DNA from: Cokeromyces recurvatus
Lineage: Eukaryota > Mucoromycota > Mucoromycetes > Mucorales > Mucoraceae
DNA length: 64,000 nucleotides
Reading direction: 5' to 3'
NCBI RefSeq assembly: GCF_025118155.1
Contig: NW_026251389.1
Coordinates: forward strand, 496,001 to 560,000
A model generated the notes under the pieces. That model did not search any database and had not been told where the DNA came from. It saw nothing but the letters and a program-made list of their open reading frames with translations. Positions within the stretch are counted from its first letter, which is position 1; the number at the start of each line of letters is the position of its first letter. The position numbers and the translations under genes were made by a program. Positions 45,931 to 58,242 of this stretch are shown here, piece by piece.

Positions 45931-47510
45931 TTATTCTTTTTTTAAACGCTTTTTGTCATCATGAGATTGACACGGACGCTTTTGACTAATTGTCTTCTCA
46001 ACTGCACCTAATCGATATGCATAGTCTACTTTACCATTTATGATTGAAATAGACTTGTCATCATCTTTCACTCTCCTCCATGAATAATAGGTTGTTTTAA
46101 ATAGTTCATTATATTCAGAGGGCTTATACCATAAAGGCAGTAAGAAATCCTCTTCATCATAACCTTCTACTTGTACTTTTAATAATAGACATGCCAAGTC
46201 ATTTGAATCTGAATACGCAATAATCTTCATTTTCACTTCTGATCCAAGTCTAGCGACTTTGATTTGATTATTTGAAAGCACATGTTGAGATAAATAAACA
46301 CAATCCCCAAAATATTCCGGTTCTTCACCTCCACAAACATTCCAAACTGTTTCCCGCCACTTATCCTCTAATTGTCGATTAAAGATAGGTTGATATACAT
46401 CACGTAAATAATGGGTTGTTTCCTTGGATAATTTAATGACAGTAGCAGCTGGTAAAGGTGTTAATCGTAAGGGCCTTTCAGATGAAGAATGACCTAAAGG
46501 ATCTTCCTCCTCAATCACATCAGCTTCATCAGACCATTTCATTCTCTGCTCTATTTTCCCGATTTTAATACCTTCCTGCCTATGCTCTAAAAGAGCTTTG
46601 TTATGTGTTTCCATAATATGACCAATCACTCTCTTTTCCCACGAAGGATTATATTTAGGCCTTACTCCAGGCACATAGACTACTCGACCTTTATTAATCA
46701 ATCCCTCATATCTGAGTGTGTTCAAATATTGTTTAAATCGATTGACATGGTAAGTACGATCATCCCACATTGTCACTTGACGCACTGAAGGTACATTATG
46801 AATCAAGTTTAGTATAAAGCATGTCTTGAAATGCATGGTAGATTTAAACACAGAACTTGTTAAATTGTACGTGAGTTGTTGCTGTCCATTCTTCACTTCC
46901 CAATGATTGTCAGAGACCTGTTCTGGATCAGGTCGAAGACCAATCAAATCAAACTGAAGTCCCTTTGAATTTAACATGGTAGGAATCAAGAGATGAAAGG
47001 GGTGATAGCGACGACCTGTTAAAACAACTGTCATTGTGTTGGGATCATTAATGCACCTTTTAGCCTCCTTGACAATAGGCTCATTCCAAAAGCCCTTCCA
47101 TGCCTTTGGCTCAAGTTCTTCAATTGGGCCTAGATCTAAACTACGAATGTCTCGCCACCAACCTGGACCATATACACTTTCTGCTGTGGCGAGTTTAATG
47201 AGATCAGGATGCCAAATTGTTGGGCTTAAAAGAGGAGAAAAGAATAATGTGGAATCAAAATCAAAGATGGCTAGTTTTTTAGGATGTGCCTGTGTATTTT
47301 GTTGATTTGAATAAAAATAGGATTTTTTATACTGTCTTTGAAGTAGAGCCTTAAAAATAATAATAATAATAAACAAAAAAAAAGAAACTTAAGTTTTTTT
47401 TTTTTTTTTTCTTAAAAAAAAAAAGCATACATAATAAAATAGAATTTTATATAGCTTACAATTTCATCTGGTGTAATATCCTTATAACGGGTTACCATAG
47501 ACAATGGCAT
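45931..47510 (-). CDS. HAD-domain 'Swiss Army Knife' RNA repair-like protein
   Basis: Exons 47510-47460 and 47349-45931 join in phase 0 to 489 residues, starting MPLSMVTRYKDITPDEI-ALLQ. HAD signature elements are present: motif I LAIFDFDSTLFFSP (about residues 50-63), motif II VVLTGRR, and the acidic motif TMWDDRTYHVNRF. The WHPDLIKLATAES and GPGWWRDIRSL stretches match the HAD domain found in fungal proteins annotated as Swiss Army Knife RNA repair-like, which are proposed from domain analysis to act on RNA ends. The C-terminal half (residues about 280-489) is unassigned. No metal-ligand residues appear lost. Function is by family only. Confidence 0.8.
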
Positions 47511-49196
47511 TCTGTATTTATTTTTTATTAGATACCAAAAAAAAAAAAAAGAAAAGAAAAAGTAGAAAGCTTAGTATTTTATGCCTTAAAAAAGAAAATT
47601 ACGGGGTTTTAATTGATTTATGAGACGATTTGTAATGAACAATTTCATTATTATTATTATTGATAAGTTTAACTTTTATTATTCAAGTACATCGTCTCCT
47701 AAATATACTGTGTTACTCTTGTCATTTTCAAAAAAAAAAGAAAAGGCGTATAAATGCTTAAAACCTATTTAAAGAGATTAAATATATATGCATAGAGAGA
47801 GAGAGAAAGAAAGAAAGAAAGAAAAGCCCAAAAAAATATTATTAGCATTCAGCGAGCAGTCATGGAAGAATCCGGATAGAGCGGGGAAGGAAGGATCGTA
47901 TCATGAAATAAATAAAGAATCGTATACATAATGAACTATTCAGCAGATCAAAGGGAGATAAATGAATATAGAGGCAACTTGAGTGTGTATTATTATTATT
48001 TATTTATTATTTTTTTTTTCAAATTTCCTACAAGTGAGCTGGGAAGGGAGAGTCTTCAATAGTAAATAATAACTTTAGGTGGAGAAGCGTCTATTTGATA
48101 GAGTGTAAGCGAATGATGCCAACGTACGGATAGAAATGGAATAAAGACAGTTTGTTAATAGACAACTGTCTAAAGTGCCTACTAAGGATATGACCACGTT
48201 CAAGGTGAAACATGAATACGTAAAGAATATGATTCTATATCAGGGATAAGTAACGGACCACGAGCAGTCTAGAAGATCGGGCTTTCATAAAGATATAGGA
48301 AACTATTCTAAACATACTAATGACCAAATTGTTCGTTAGTACATCAATTAACACTGTTAGTTTTTAATGCATACCTTTATCATGGTAAGCTTGTAAACAA
48401 GACAACTACAATCTACACACCAGTTTGTCTTCAAGTAAGACCTAGCAAAGAACGGAGCTTGAATTGATGGAGGCATTGACTGTTATACGGGATTGTTGGA
48501 AAAGGTGAAGTTTCATTTTTAATTAAAGAATTGGAATATAGTACTCTTTTCTTTTTGTGAAGCTGCAACTTTTTATAAGGTTCAAATTTTAAAGGGGTGG
48601 TATCAAAATCATATTAGAACGTAATAAAACAGACGATTTTACTTATGTCTATTATTACAACTACACACTATATAAAATTCGAGTACTTTTACTCATAAAA
48701 CGTGACGATGAATTATCACCAAGTTGAATGATTTATGTTTACTAGAGAGTTAAAATATCAAATAAGAAAGAAAGACAGCTATGTTGCATGTAAATAGACC
48801 TGGTCACAATGCCCTCTTCAGCATACACACACAGTCATAAAATATTTTATCAAAATTGCATAATTATAGTAGATAATGCATCCTACACACAACAGTTGTA
48901 TTTAACAGGAGTACAAGGAATATAATAAATATCTTCAAAACCAAATAATTGCTTCAGACAAATACATTCTATACATTATTATACCTTGCTTAATTGATAT
49001 AATAATTTCAGCAATACACTATCCACTAGCTGGTTAATGATAGATGCTGTATCGCCGTTAGCAATCCATAACCTAAAGCCCTTCTCCCTCTCTCAATCCA
49101 TAAACAACGAACTAACTTACAACTCGACTAACTTGTCTTCTATTTCGTTTCTTGTTATATTTGACTATATAAGACGATCTTTAAAATAATTTTATT
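47511..49196. other. Intergenic, no gene seen
   Basis: About 1.7 kb without a believable frame. It has A tracts, a (GAAA)n run near 47803-47824, and a less AT-rich stretch near 47860-48520 that shows no coding pattern in either strand. Confidence 0.45.
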
Positions 49197-49956
49197 TTAG
49201 ACGTCATGATATTCATGAATAGTAAAACGAGATCGAATGCCATTCTTATTAATTAAAAGATAATCTTTTAAATCATTTTTTAATATGACTTCTTTACTTG
49301 GAAATTTGCGATCTCCTATTTCTCTTGCAGGCTGTATAACTTTCAAATTAGTTTTGTATAAATAAGGAACTAAGAATGGAATAGGTTGATTTGTGACAAG
49401 AATAAGCTATTAAATAAAGCGTTAGTCGTAGTCTTATATTATACAATTCCTATATTTACATTGACATAATTGAAATTATCTTTATGAGGATAAGGAATAG
49501 ATGGTGATACCATAATCTAATAATAGGTTCTGTTAATACTTATTTTGCTTGAAGGAAAAGAATTGATAAAACTTTACTTGTTGTACTTTGCTCAAGTCAC
49601 AATTTGTATCCACTTCAACTCTATTAATGGCTTTAGGCTTTTTATTGTCAAAATTGGAAATAATACCACAATTTTTAATCTATATAAAAAAAAAAAAAGC
49701 ATCTTAGATGTCAAGTAATTACTATTATTATTTTACATACTTTAAGTGGTAAAACACTCGATCCAACATCACGAATACGTTTCTGTTAATTGTTTATTTA
49801 GCTTGATTGATTACATTCACAAGTAAATACTATAGTTACCACTTCTTTATCTGATTGCTCCTGGATCCATTCTTTAGCTACAACATCGATTTCCTCTACT
49901 GCTTCTACAGGAGGTTCTTCTATCAAAGGATTGTTATTATTATTGGTAATTGACAT
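49197..49956 (-). CDS. Unknown small protein, five exons
   Basis: Exons 49956-49840, 49782-49741, 49679-49578, 49516-49460 and 49406-49197 join to 175 residues, and every intron is phase 0. The product begins MSITNNNNNPLIEEPPVEAV, has a central KRIRDVGSSVLPLKIKNCGI region, and a C-terminal part with NLILVTNQPIPFLVPYLYK and GIRSRFTIHEYHDV. No signal peptide or membrane segment is seen. The consistent phases and donors (gtaact, gtatgt, gtaaag, gtaaat) make the gene model credible, but I do not recognise the family. Confidence 0.65.
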
Positions 49957-50640
49957 TGTAAAAGGGAAGATTCAATTAAAAAAAAAAAAAAAAAATTGTT
50001 TTGAACGGATGTTGAAAATAAAACAAGTAAAAATAAGAGAAAGTATTCGTACACTTTAGGAAATAATTTCATACACCTTTGGAAAAAAAATTGTACATTT
50101 TAGAAAGTCTGAAAGCATTAGTTTGCCTGAATATTCCATCATTACTCTCTCTCTTTTTTTTTAATAAATATTTACCATAAAGATAAAGAGTAAAAAGACT
50201 ACATTTATTTTCACTTGTATGCTAAAAGACTACAGTTAAATGGGTATCAGGCTTTCTTTCTACAAAGATATTATTTACCTTTATCCATCAAACAACGTAA
50301 ATTAATAAAAAGACCTACTACTAGCTCAATAAGTAAACAATGTTAGTGTAAAGAATGTAGACATCAAGGATCAAATAAGTTTAAAAGTTATACTTACTTG
50401 GTAGATTGCGTAATAAAAGAGAAAAAAAAAAAAGCAAATATCAAAAATCCTTTTCAAAAACGTAAATGTGAAATATATTGAATATGATCAATAGTGGTTC
50501 AATACTAAGAGTGACTTGTTCTATTAAGGCTATTATATCGCTATAATTTTCTATAACTAATTACAATACTATTTTTCTTTGAAAGATATATAAAATAAAT
50601 ACAATTATGAATTATGCTATATAATATGGGGCTATTTTGA
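49957..50640. other. Intergenic, no gene seen
   Basis: Upstream of the orphan gene. AT-rich, with an A17 tract just before the start (49978-49994). No gene or repeat identified. Confidence 0.4.
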
Positions 50641-50871
50641 TTTTTGTTATTACTGGTTATATTTTTAAGGTTATTCAACGGTTGCATTTTACAAAAGCTA
50701 ATTACAACAAACAATGGATTCATAAATGATATAATGGACTACCCTGAAGATCCTAGTGAAAAATTGAAAAGAAAGGGCAAGTTAGTTAGAAATAGCCCTG
50801 TTCTTACAGAAACATTATTTCCAAGTTATTTAGATAAAGAAGACTTTCCTGGTTGGGCTTTTAGTACATAG
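50641..50871 (+). CDS. Possible small protein or terminal exon
   Basis: An open frame with no upstream ATG begins after a TGA and ends at 50871. Its second half looks coding: DYPEDPSEKLKRKGKLVRNS followed by PVLTETLFPSYLDKEDFPGW and AFST. The first half is hydrophobic (LLLVIFLRLFNGCILQ) but could instead be an intron ending in atttttaag. The internal ATG at 50734 would give a 45-residue protein. No family recognised; it may be the last exon of a gene whose start I could not find. Confidence 0.35.
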   Translation, partial: FLLLLVIFLRLFNGCILQKLITTNNGFINDIMDYPEDPSEKLKRKGKLVRNSPVLTETLFPSYLDKEDFPGWAFST

Positions 50872-51022
50872 TTTCTTTAGCCTTTTTTTGTTTATATTTA
50901 TATATACATATTTATACACTTGAAGCATTAAATAAAAACACTGATAGTATACTGTAAAAATATTTATAATTGTATTTAGTAGAATTTATTAATAAAGTAT
51001 TATATATATTTCGTATAAATAT

Positions 51023-53750
51023 CTATAATCCAATAGTTCTTCTAGGTAATGGAATATCTAAAATACAATTGTCAATATAATCTGCTACAGCAACACAAGT
51101 GTATATTTGTTGAACTGGTAATATTGATAATGAGCTAATAGTTTCAAAATTATTTTTCCAAACTTCAATGTTGTGTGCTGAAAAAGATTCAAACTCTTTT
51201 TCTGAAGCTTCATACCATTCAACAAACGCGAAAACATGTTGTTTTGCATCTTGATCACAAAACAATTCTATTCCAGGGAATTTTAATTCATGCTAAAAAA
51301 AAATACAAAATCCTTCCTATACGAAACACACCATCTTTAGCTGGACTCATTGCTTGTACATACGATCCACGTTTATTTCGGCAATCTATTGAAGTAAATT
51401 GTTGACCTAAAATATTGATTTGATCGAATTTTGTAATTAGATCTGTTACAATAACACTAGTGGATATATTGCCAGCAGAGGAGGAAGAAAGAGCAGAAAC
51501 ATGTATCACCTGAAATTTTTGGCCATAACATGTCTTATAGAACTGATGAAGGCAATTGTAATGTTGTCTGTCCATAATCATCGATTTTTTCAACTTTAAA
51601 GGAAAGCAAGTAGGAGGCCAAGGTTCACAACCAGTCAAATTGGCACTTTCACTAGCGATATTTAGAAGGAAACTTGCTATATCAAAAGTTGCAATAGGAG
51701 AATCTTGATGATATTGTTGCTGCTCATGATTATTATACACAATATCCATTGCATCTTGGTTTTCATTATCAAAATTAAAATCATGACCATTTGGAAGCAA
51801 AAGCATCAGTACATTCATCATCATAGGATTTAGCTTGATTTCTTTAGGCAACAGGTTGAAATAATCAGACATGTGAACTTGCTGAAGGTATTTCTTCATA
51901 TATGTGAATTCAAGCCCTTCTTTAAAGTTTGTTGCTATTCCTTTGATATCTCCATTAGCTCTCTCAAAGCTGTACAACCAGGTTGAATACATGGGGCCAA
52001 AGTCACGAATGGTTTGACACAAATGTAAATGCATGTGCATGTTGGGAGTTATAAAATTGGCGCCATACAATTTAACATTGGACTTCACAAATTCTACGAG
52101 TAGGTCATGGGCATCATTGATTTCATTCAAAGTAATAGAAGGAGAGGAGAGTATTTGATTTGCACCAACAAAACGTAACCAATTAGTCATATGTTCCCCT
52201 ATTATTCTTCCCTTTAAAAGCAACGACGAGTACACCAACATCCACGAACGGAATTCATCACCTTTCAAGTTAGAAAAATTGGCAGAGATTTTAGCATTTA
52301 ATGTAGAGAATTGTGAAGGAACGATGAGCTTTTTGCCTGTTGCGCCATTTCGGTAAGATCTTTACTGGTTAAAAAGGTGTTTGTAGAATTTGAATCCTTT
52401 TTGGTAGATTTCCAGTAATTGACCATTTTTTTTGCTGTCCCAAGATAGAGATTGCGCAAACCATCGACAGTAGTACAACGAATAAGATCTAGGTAACGTA
52501 ATCTATGGAGTTCGCTCCAACTTACACCATGATTATTTTCTATTGTTTTACGTTCTGCAGCCGTTTTAGCGTCCCTCCATTTCAATGCCTGTACATAATT
52601 TGATTCCTTGTTCCTAGGTGTCCAAGATTCACAATTAGCATTGTCAAAGCATCGTAAATTTGACTGTCCTTCTTGTTCTGGAAACTTATCAGCACACTTA
52701 TGACATGGAACATACGAACTGAATGCAGTAAATCCACAAGTCTTTTTCAAAGCAGGCATGTCGCAATTAATAGTACTCAAGGCACAACGAATAGTTCTTC
52801 CTTCAAGAGCATTAAAAGTGGGTATAACGATATCATCATAAATTTCCGACAATTCATCTACCATTGGACGTAGGAAATGGTTTATATTTGATAAAGCAGG
52901 TTCAGATGGACCGGGCATTAAACCGACGAGAATCATGTTGTACTTCTTGAATCGTTCGTTCCTAGAAAGGTTGTTTATAATGAAGTAATAGCCCCAACAT
53001 GATAATTCATGGTCTTTGTTGGAGTAAACCAGTCTACATTCAAGCTCAACATAAGGGAACCGTCTTTTTGAATGAATGGTGCATTTCTCCATCTTTTTTG
53101 AATTGTTGAAAGTATTCACCATCAAAAAAATCAAACATCATTCCTTTAATAGTGCTTCTCTTTCGCCATTCATTTATTTTTTCTTAAACTTTGAATGCAT
53201 AATGAATTTTTCTAAGTTGCCTTGATTGAATTATAAGCATAACGCTTAATAGGTTTAATTGAGTTATTGGAATCTTTTGCTATTAAAGGAGCGTAGCATC
53301 TTATTTTCAAAGTATTATATAGTTTGAACACCATATTAGAACAATAGGACACCAATCCATTCATAACATCTTCATAATCATAAATGCAGTTACATTCTGG
53401 GCATACGACATATTTTTTAAGTCCTAATCATATTATGAATATTAAATAAACAGAGTATTTAATAAGTTTAATGTATTAACAATTACCTTTAGTAGCCAAA
53501 TCGGCATTAATTCCAGCTTTTACAGTGCTAAGCTTAGAAGGAAGGACATGACTAGATTGAAATAAAGAAAAAATAGCATTCAGGAGCTTTAACAAAATTC
53601 AGTAGACGAAATAGACAAACCAGCAATGTTTTGGAAGAGGCTAATGAAAATTATAATAAATGCAGGCAAGACACCGATTATGTTGATAGTAAAAAGCTGA
53701 TTATGGGTGTCTGCGGATGGTTCGTTAGATTCTTTTGTATTGAAGAAAAA
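51023..53750 (-). pseudogene. Decayed CACTA/EnSpm-type transposase (tnp2-like)
   Basis: Minus-strand fragments in order are a Cys motif (VVCPECNCIYDYED), MMFDFFDGEYFQQF, SLNVDWFTPTKTMNYHVGAI and YFIINNLSRNERFKKYNMIL-VG. Then come the catalytic-region block NCDMPALKKTCGFTAFSSYV-PCHKC and the DUF4218-like C-terminal domain (NFITPNMHMHLHLCQTIRDF-GPMYSTWLYSFERANGDIK). This is the order of plant and fungal CACTA Tnp2 proteins. At least four frame breaks occur. One is at an A5 run (52330-52334, read as T on the plus strand), where one more A would restore the frame, and another at an A9/T9 run (51295-51303). Terminal repeats were not found. The 53885-54139 plus-strand frame is unrelated. Confidence 0.8.
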
Positions 53751-54646
53751 AAAAAAAAAGAATTGAATTTAGCCAATTAAATAAATTAAACTATACTTTT
53801 AACAAAAGGAAATGTATGGTTAATTCTGGGTTCGTATTCTGATATAAAAACTTCTATTTTGTTTAATTTTGGGAACCTTTATCAATGCATTTATCAAACG
53901 TTGACTATATTATATCCACTTGGAAGAAAGATACGGCATTCCCAGCTTTGTTGTTTGCAAAGCATAGTAAACTAGAAAACTGGACATCCCGTTTATCGGC
54001 ATTCCATTTCGCCATATCATCAATTGCTGATTTGGATCTAAGGAAAAGTAAAGTAGACAAATCATGTATTACGTATGTTATGATTGCAGTTGTCTTTATA
54101 ACTAAGTTAATAGAAATGAACCATCATTTATTTAAATAATAAAAAGGTTATCCATATAAAACTAGTATATTGTACTTTACAGCATAATGTTCATTCTACA
54201 ATCAATTTCAACAATAATAGTCATTGTTAAAGTATTCGAGCGCTAAAAAATAATATTATCTAAGAATAAGGATTCAATAGAATCATGATCTTTATATTCA
54301 ATTACATAATTGTTTAGAAGTCATACATATTATACATGCATCTATGATATTAAATATCGTTATTTAATAAAGTAGTTTTCTTTCAGCTGATGGCTGTAGT
54401 AATAAATAAATAACGTTAAATTTGTATGGCTAAAATCCATGTACTTTACATTTTAAAAAGAAATAATTAAACCTGCATGAAATGTTATTTATTCTGATGT
54501 TGAATTTTCTACATCCAATAAAATTTCGCTTATAATTTTAACCAATAGACATACTTGAATTTCTTATTGTATTATTTACTGCCCATAATACCCCTCCCCC
54601 CCCTCCTCTCTGACTTTATTTACCCTTTTTTTTTCACTAACAAACA
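53751..54646. other. Intergenic, no firm gene
   Basis: Between the CACTA-type remnant and Cox17. An 84-codon plus-strand frame at 53885-54139 (MHLSNVDYIISTWKKDTAF) has moderate coding character but no recognised domain. A C8-C12-like run near 54594-54603 and a T tract precede the Cox17 ATG. Confidence 0.4.
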
Positions 54647-54853
54647 ATGTCAGAATCTACTGTAAAAACAACATCCACTGTATCCGGTGAACTTCCAGTT
54701 GGAAAAGATGGTAAACCACTTAAGCCTTGCTGCGCTTGTCCTGAAACGAAAAAAGCTCGTGATGAATGTATTTTTAGAAAAGGGGAGGAAAACTGTCAAG
54801 AATTAATTCAAGCACATTTGACTTGTATGCGTAATTTAGGCTTCAAAATATAG
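54647..54853 (+). CDS. COX17: Cytochrome c oxidase copper chaperone Cox17
   Basis: An intronless 68-residue protein. It has the copper-binding CC in [10 protein letters not shown] and the twin CX9C motifs [11 protein letters not shown] and [11 protein letters not shown], ending MRNLGFKI. Cox17 carries Cu(I) in the mitochondrial intermembrane space to Sco1 and Cox11 for cytochrome oxidase assembly, and is imported and oxidised by the Mia40 pathway. Length and motif spacing match the family exactly. The 15-residue Ser/Thr/Val N-terminus is disordered and variable, as usual. Confidence 0.97.
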   Translation: MSESTVKTTSTVSGELPVGKDGKPLKPCCACPETKKARDECIFRKGEENCQELIQAHLTCMRNLGFKI

Positions 54854-54905
54854 ATAATTTTATTTTATCTTTGTATTATAGAAAAGTAATAAATAAAATT
54901 CATTG

Positions 54906-55654
54906 TTATGATTCAAGTAATTCTGAACTCTTAATTGTAGACTCAGCCTCGTTTTGTATATTTACACCCATTAATTTAAGAAGTGCAATGTCCATCTGTC
55001 TTTCTGTCTCATCTAAACCATTATCACCCATATATTCCACTATGTTATTTTCTGTTTCATAAATCTTAACTTTATATAATTGAGCTGAATTGGATCTCCA
55101 ATTTTCATTTCTTAAAAAATGATATTGGAAATTCCACCAAATAAAAACTGCCAGATTTTCAGTTGTACTAAAAGTTATGTTAATTACATATTCATGAGTA
55201 TTGACTAGTTCCTTTTTCTTACCTTGGTTTTGTCTTGAAGAATTCTACATCTAGATCCTAGATTAATTGAGTTAATTACTTTTATTTGTTTTTTGTTTTT
55301 TGTTTTGTTTTTGTTTTTAATTTACCAGATTTCGATGATCAAGTGGATCCATAACAGCTAGTTTTATGCATTCCTTAAGGTCAACAAGATTCATAACCAT
55401 ACCCGTTAAGGGGTTTATCTCTCCCTTTAATGTTATTTCAACTGTTTTATATAGCATGTTAATGTATCCATATACACTAGTGATACTTTTTTTTTTTTTT
55501 ACATGTCCGTACCTTTATAATTATGTCCATGAAAATTAGGATGATTGCATTTCCCATATAACAACTGATTTTCTTCAGATGATAATTGAGGAGAATGCAA
55601 TCTATGTGCAGCAGAAAAAGTTTCTGATCGTGTTATGTATGCTATAGGTGGCAT
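54906..55654 (-). CDS. 6-pyruvoyl-tetrahydropterin synthase (PTPS)
   Basis: Exons 55654-55513, 55441-55326, 55257-55223 (35 nt) and 55167-54906 join to 184 residues. Zinc ligands are the His of FSAAHRLH and the two in FHGHNYK. The catalytic Cys is in GKCNHPN, and the Asp-His pair is in LDHRNLD. The pterin-anchoring Glu is in [11 protein letters not shown], followed by [21 protein letters not shown] converts dihydroneopterin triphosphate to 6-pyruvoyl-tetrahydropterin, the second step of tetrahydrobiopterin synthesis. A C-terminal extension of about 40 residues goes beyond the usual end of the family. The gene lies tail-to-tail with Cox17, about 50 bases apart. Confidence 0.93.
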
Positions 55655-55741
55655 AATTTAAACTGGCGAAAAAAAAAAAAAAAAAAATACTCAAAGATAA
55701 AGAAAAAGTTACCGTTTTATTTTATCGTGTGAATTATTTTA

Positions 55742-56536
55742 TTATAAACTCAGTCTTCTCCATAGATCTACTTTCTCAATTAATATTGATTCGTAACCAT
55801 TCCAGAAATGATCAGCTCCTTCAATGCAAACTCCTTTATTATCACACCAATCTATAAAGGTATTTAATCTTGTGAACTGATCTTGATCGCCATAGATACA
55901 TAAGACATTATCATCTGCTCTTGGTTTCCTTTTAAAGAATGTAAATTTAATGGTAGCTAGAGCCCAAATGACACCCAACGGCATACTAATCAGTAAATAA
56001 GCAATAGGTACGCTCCTTACAGCAACACTGCAATCTATTGTATTTGCAATCATTCCTCCAAATGAATAACCCTAAGAAAAAAAAAATAAGTTTATGAAAA
56101 CAGCATTTTATGATGTTATATAGTTTATTTTACACATAGAATCAACTGATTAACTAAAGGATAATTATTATCGTCCAATCGTAACAAGTAATTCATAACT
56201 GATATATAGTCCTCTCTTTCTGGCATGCCTGTCCAACTTGTTCTTCCTTTAGAATTGCCACAGCCTCGAAAATTCATACATGCTGTGACATATCCTTTTG
56301 AATGAAAATACTTTTGCAATTCGATTACAACATTATTATTCATACTACCACCTTTAGCCTATAAGACCACTGATGCTGAATTTATTTGTATATAATAAAT
56401 TACCTAATGGGCCATAAGGATGTGCAATAATGATACCAGGTGCTTCAGGTTGTGTTTGTCTCGTTAAAGATGAACTTAGCTGTATTTCTATTAGTGTCTT
56501 ATCACTTGACTCAATAAATGTAGTTTGTGAGGGCAT
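55742..56536 (-). CDS. Alpha/beta hydrolase
   Basis: Exons 56536-56404, 56351-56134 and 56071-55742 join to 226 residues. The fold is clear: HPYGPLGGSMNNNVV (oxyanion region), ACMNFRGCGNSKGRTSWTGM, nucleophile elbow GYSFGG across the second intron, acid CIYGDQDQF and His in EGADHFWNGYE. The R-G-x-G-x-S strand and short cap are typical of the serine hydrolases related to bacterial 'alpha/beta superfamily hydrolase' proteins. The substrate cannot be inferred. The first intron must end at gctaaag, since an alternative acceptor (ttatag) would give an immediate stop. Confidence 0.85.
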
Positions 56537-58211
56537 TTCTTTTTACAAATGCTAATGAATAAAACTATTAGTTAATAGTAATAATAATAATAAAAAAACA
56601 AGGAACTGAAATTTAATACTTGTAGTGACTGTAATACAAACCAAATCAATGTTTTTTTTTATTTCTTTGCTCCACTCAAAAATTATTAGAGCATAAAATA
56701 TCGAAATCAAAAACGCAAATATTTGACATGAAAAAAAAAATAGTTAGCATTAGCATGGCCCTAAAATATAAGTAATAATAATAAAAGTTAGTTGAAATAA
56801 CCTGCTCCAGAACGTTAGTAGTTTTCAAAAAAAAAAAAAATATGATAGACAGGGTAATAGAGAGGAGAATTTAGTGTCCTGATCATAGTAGATATAATAT
56901 AAGTTATCATAAATTCTGTTATTCGTGACTGGGCTTAACATTATTAAAGTAATAAAGTATTAGTTAAATATGTTAAATAGATAAAATTGGTAACTCGAGT
57001 ATAATTTATAGATAAAATAAAATCTTTGTGTAACTATCATTCTAGAAATACGTGCTTTTATTATTATTATGAATATTTTCAGAAAATCGTATTTGCAAAG
57101 TACCATGAATAATTGAAGTTCCCCACCCCCCCTTCAATAAGTTTTTACCCAAAAAAAAAAAAAAAAAAAAACTTCTATCGCAATGTCAGTTTCTCGATAG
57201 ATTTCATGTTAGCCCTTCAAATACTCCCTATTATATGAAATCTTTCTCCTAGCATCTCCTTCCTCTTTTATTTTTTGCCTTTACTTGGACCAATTAGCGC
57301 AAATCAGCAAGTCTACATGTTTATAGGTTCATTTACATGAATAAATTATCTTTATCATTTCTTTATTATAATAGCTTATAATAATTATGCCAAATCAAAA
57401 GAAAAAAAAAAGGGGGGGAAATGCAAATGGTCTAAACTTCTTGGCCTGATGGTTTATAAATGCTGAATTCCCTGCAGTATTTGATGTAACTCCTCAAATA
57501 TTCAATATATTTCAGTAATAACGGACCTTATCAACGCGCAATTATACTTCATCTTTCTCTCTCTCTCTCTTAATAATCCTTTCTCCCTGATATTATGTGT
57601 TCTGGCTATTTTATTGTATTTTATAATTATCCTATCTCTTACTACTAATTTTTTCTTCTCCAGTAAAATTTATAAAAGATTGTACTACAGGAGTACTACA
57701 TTTAAGTCATTTGTGTTATATAGTTGCTTAGAATTGTTGGGGGGGGAGAAGAAGGAGGGAAAATAGCTATATTTGAATGTTACTATTGTATAAGTGTTAT
57801 TTTGAAAAGAAAAAAAAAAAAGTTATTTGCACACAGTTTGATTGGATCCCGATCCATCGGGAAAGATTTCTGAATAAGGAATCAATTTCTTGCATCAGTC
57901 TACTGCATACCATAAATCGATGAGTTTTCTTATTTATTTATGCTTACCCCTAATACTATTATTGTCAGTCCCTCCTCTTTCCCCCCCCCAATTTTACTAA
58001 AATTGACAAATATAGCAATTCATAACAATCCATATTTGAGAGAACCATATATGGTATTTACTGGTTCATCAAATACGTCCCTGTTTTATTTTATTTTATT
58101 TTTTTAATCAGATGAAGATATTTGCAATAAATCAATTTATTGTAAACATATTCACTTTATACACATATATAATAATAATACAAATACAAATTATATCTCA
58201 AATAGAGCTGT

Positions 58212-58242
<31 letters not shown>

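Noticed and set aside
53885..54139. 84-residue frame MHLSNVDYIISTWKKDTAF..., plus strand
   Set aside because: Some coding character but no domain, no intron evidence and a transposon remnant alongside; left unassigned.
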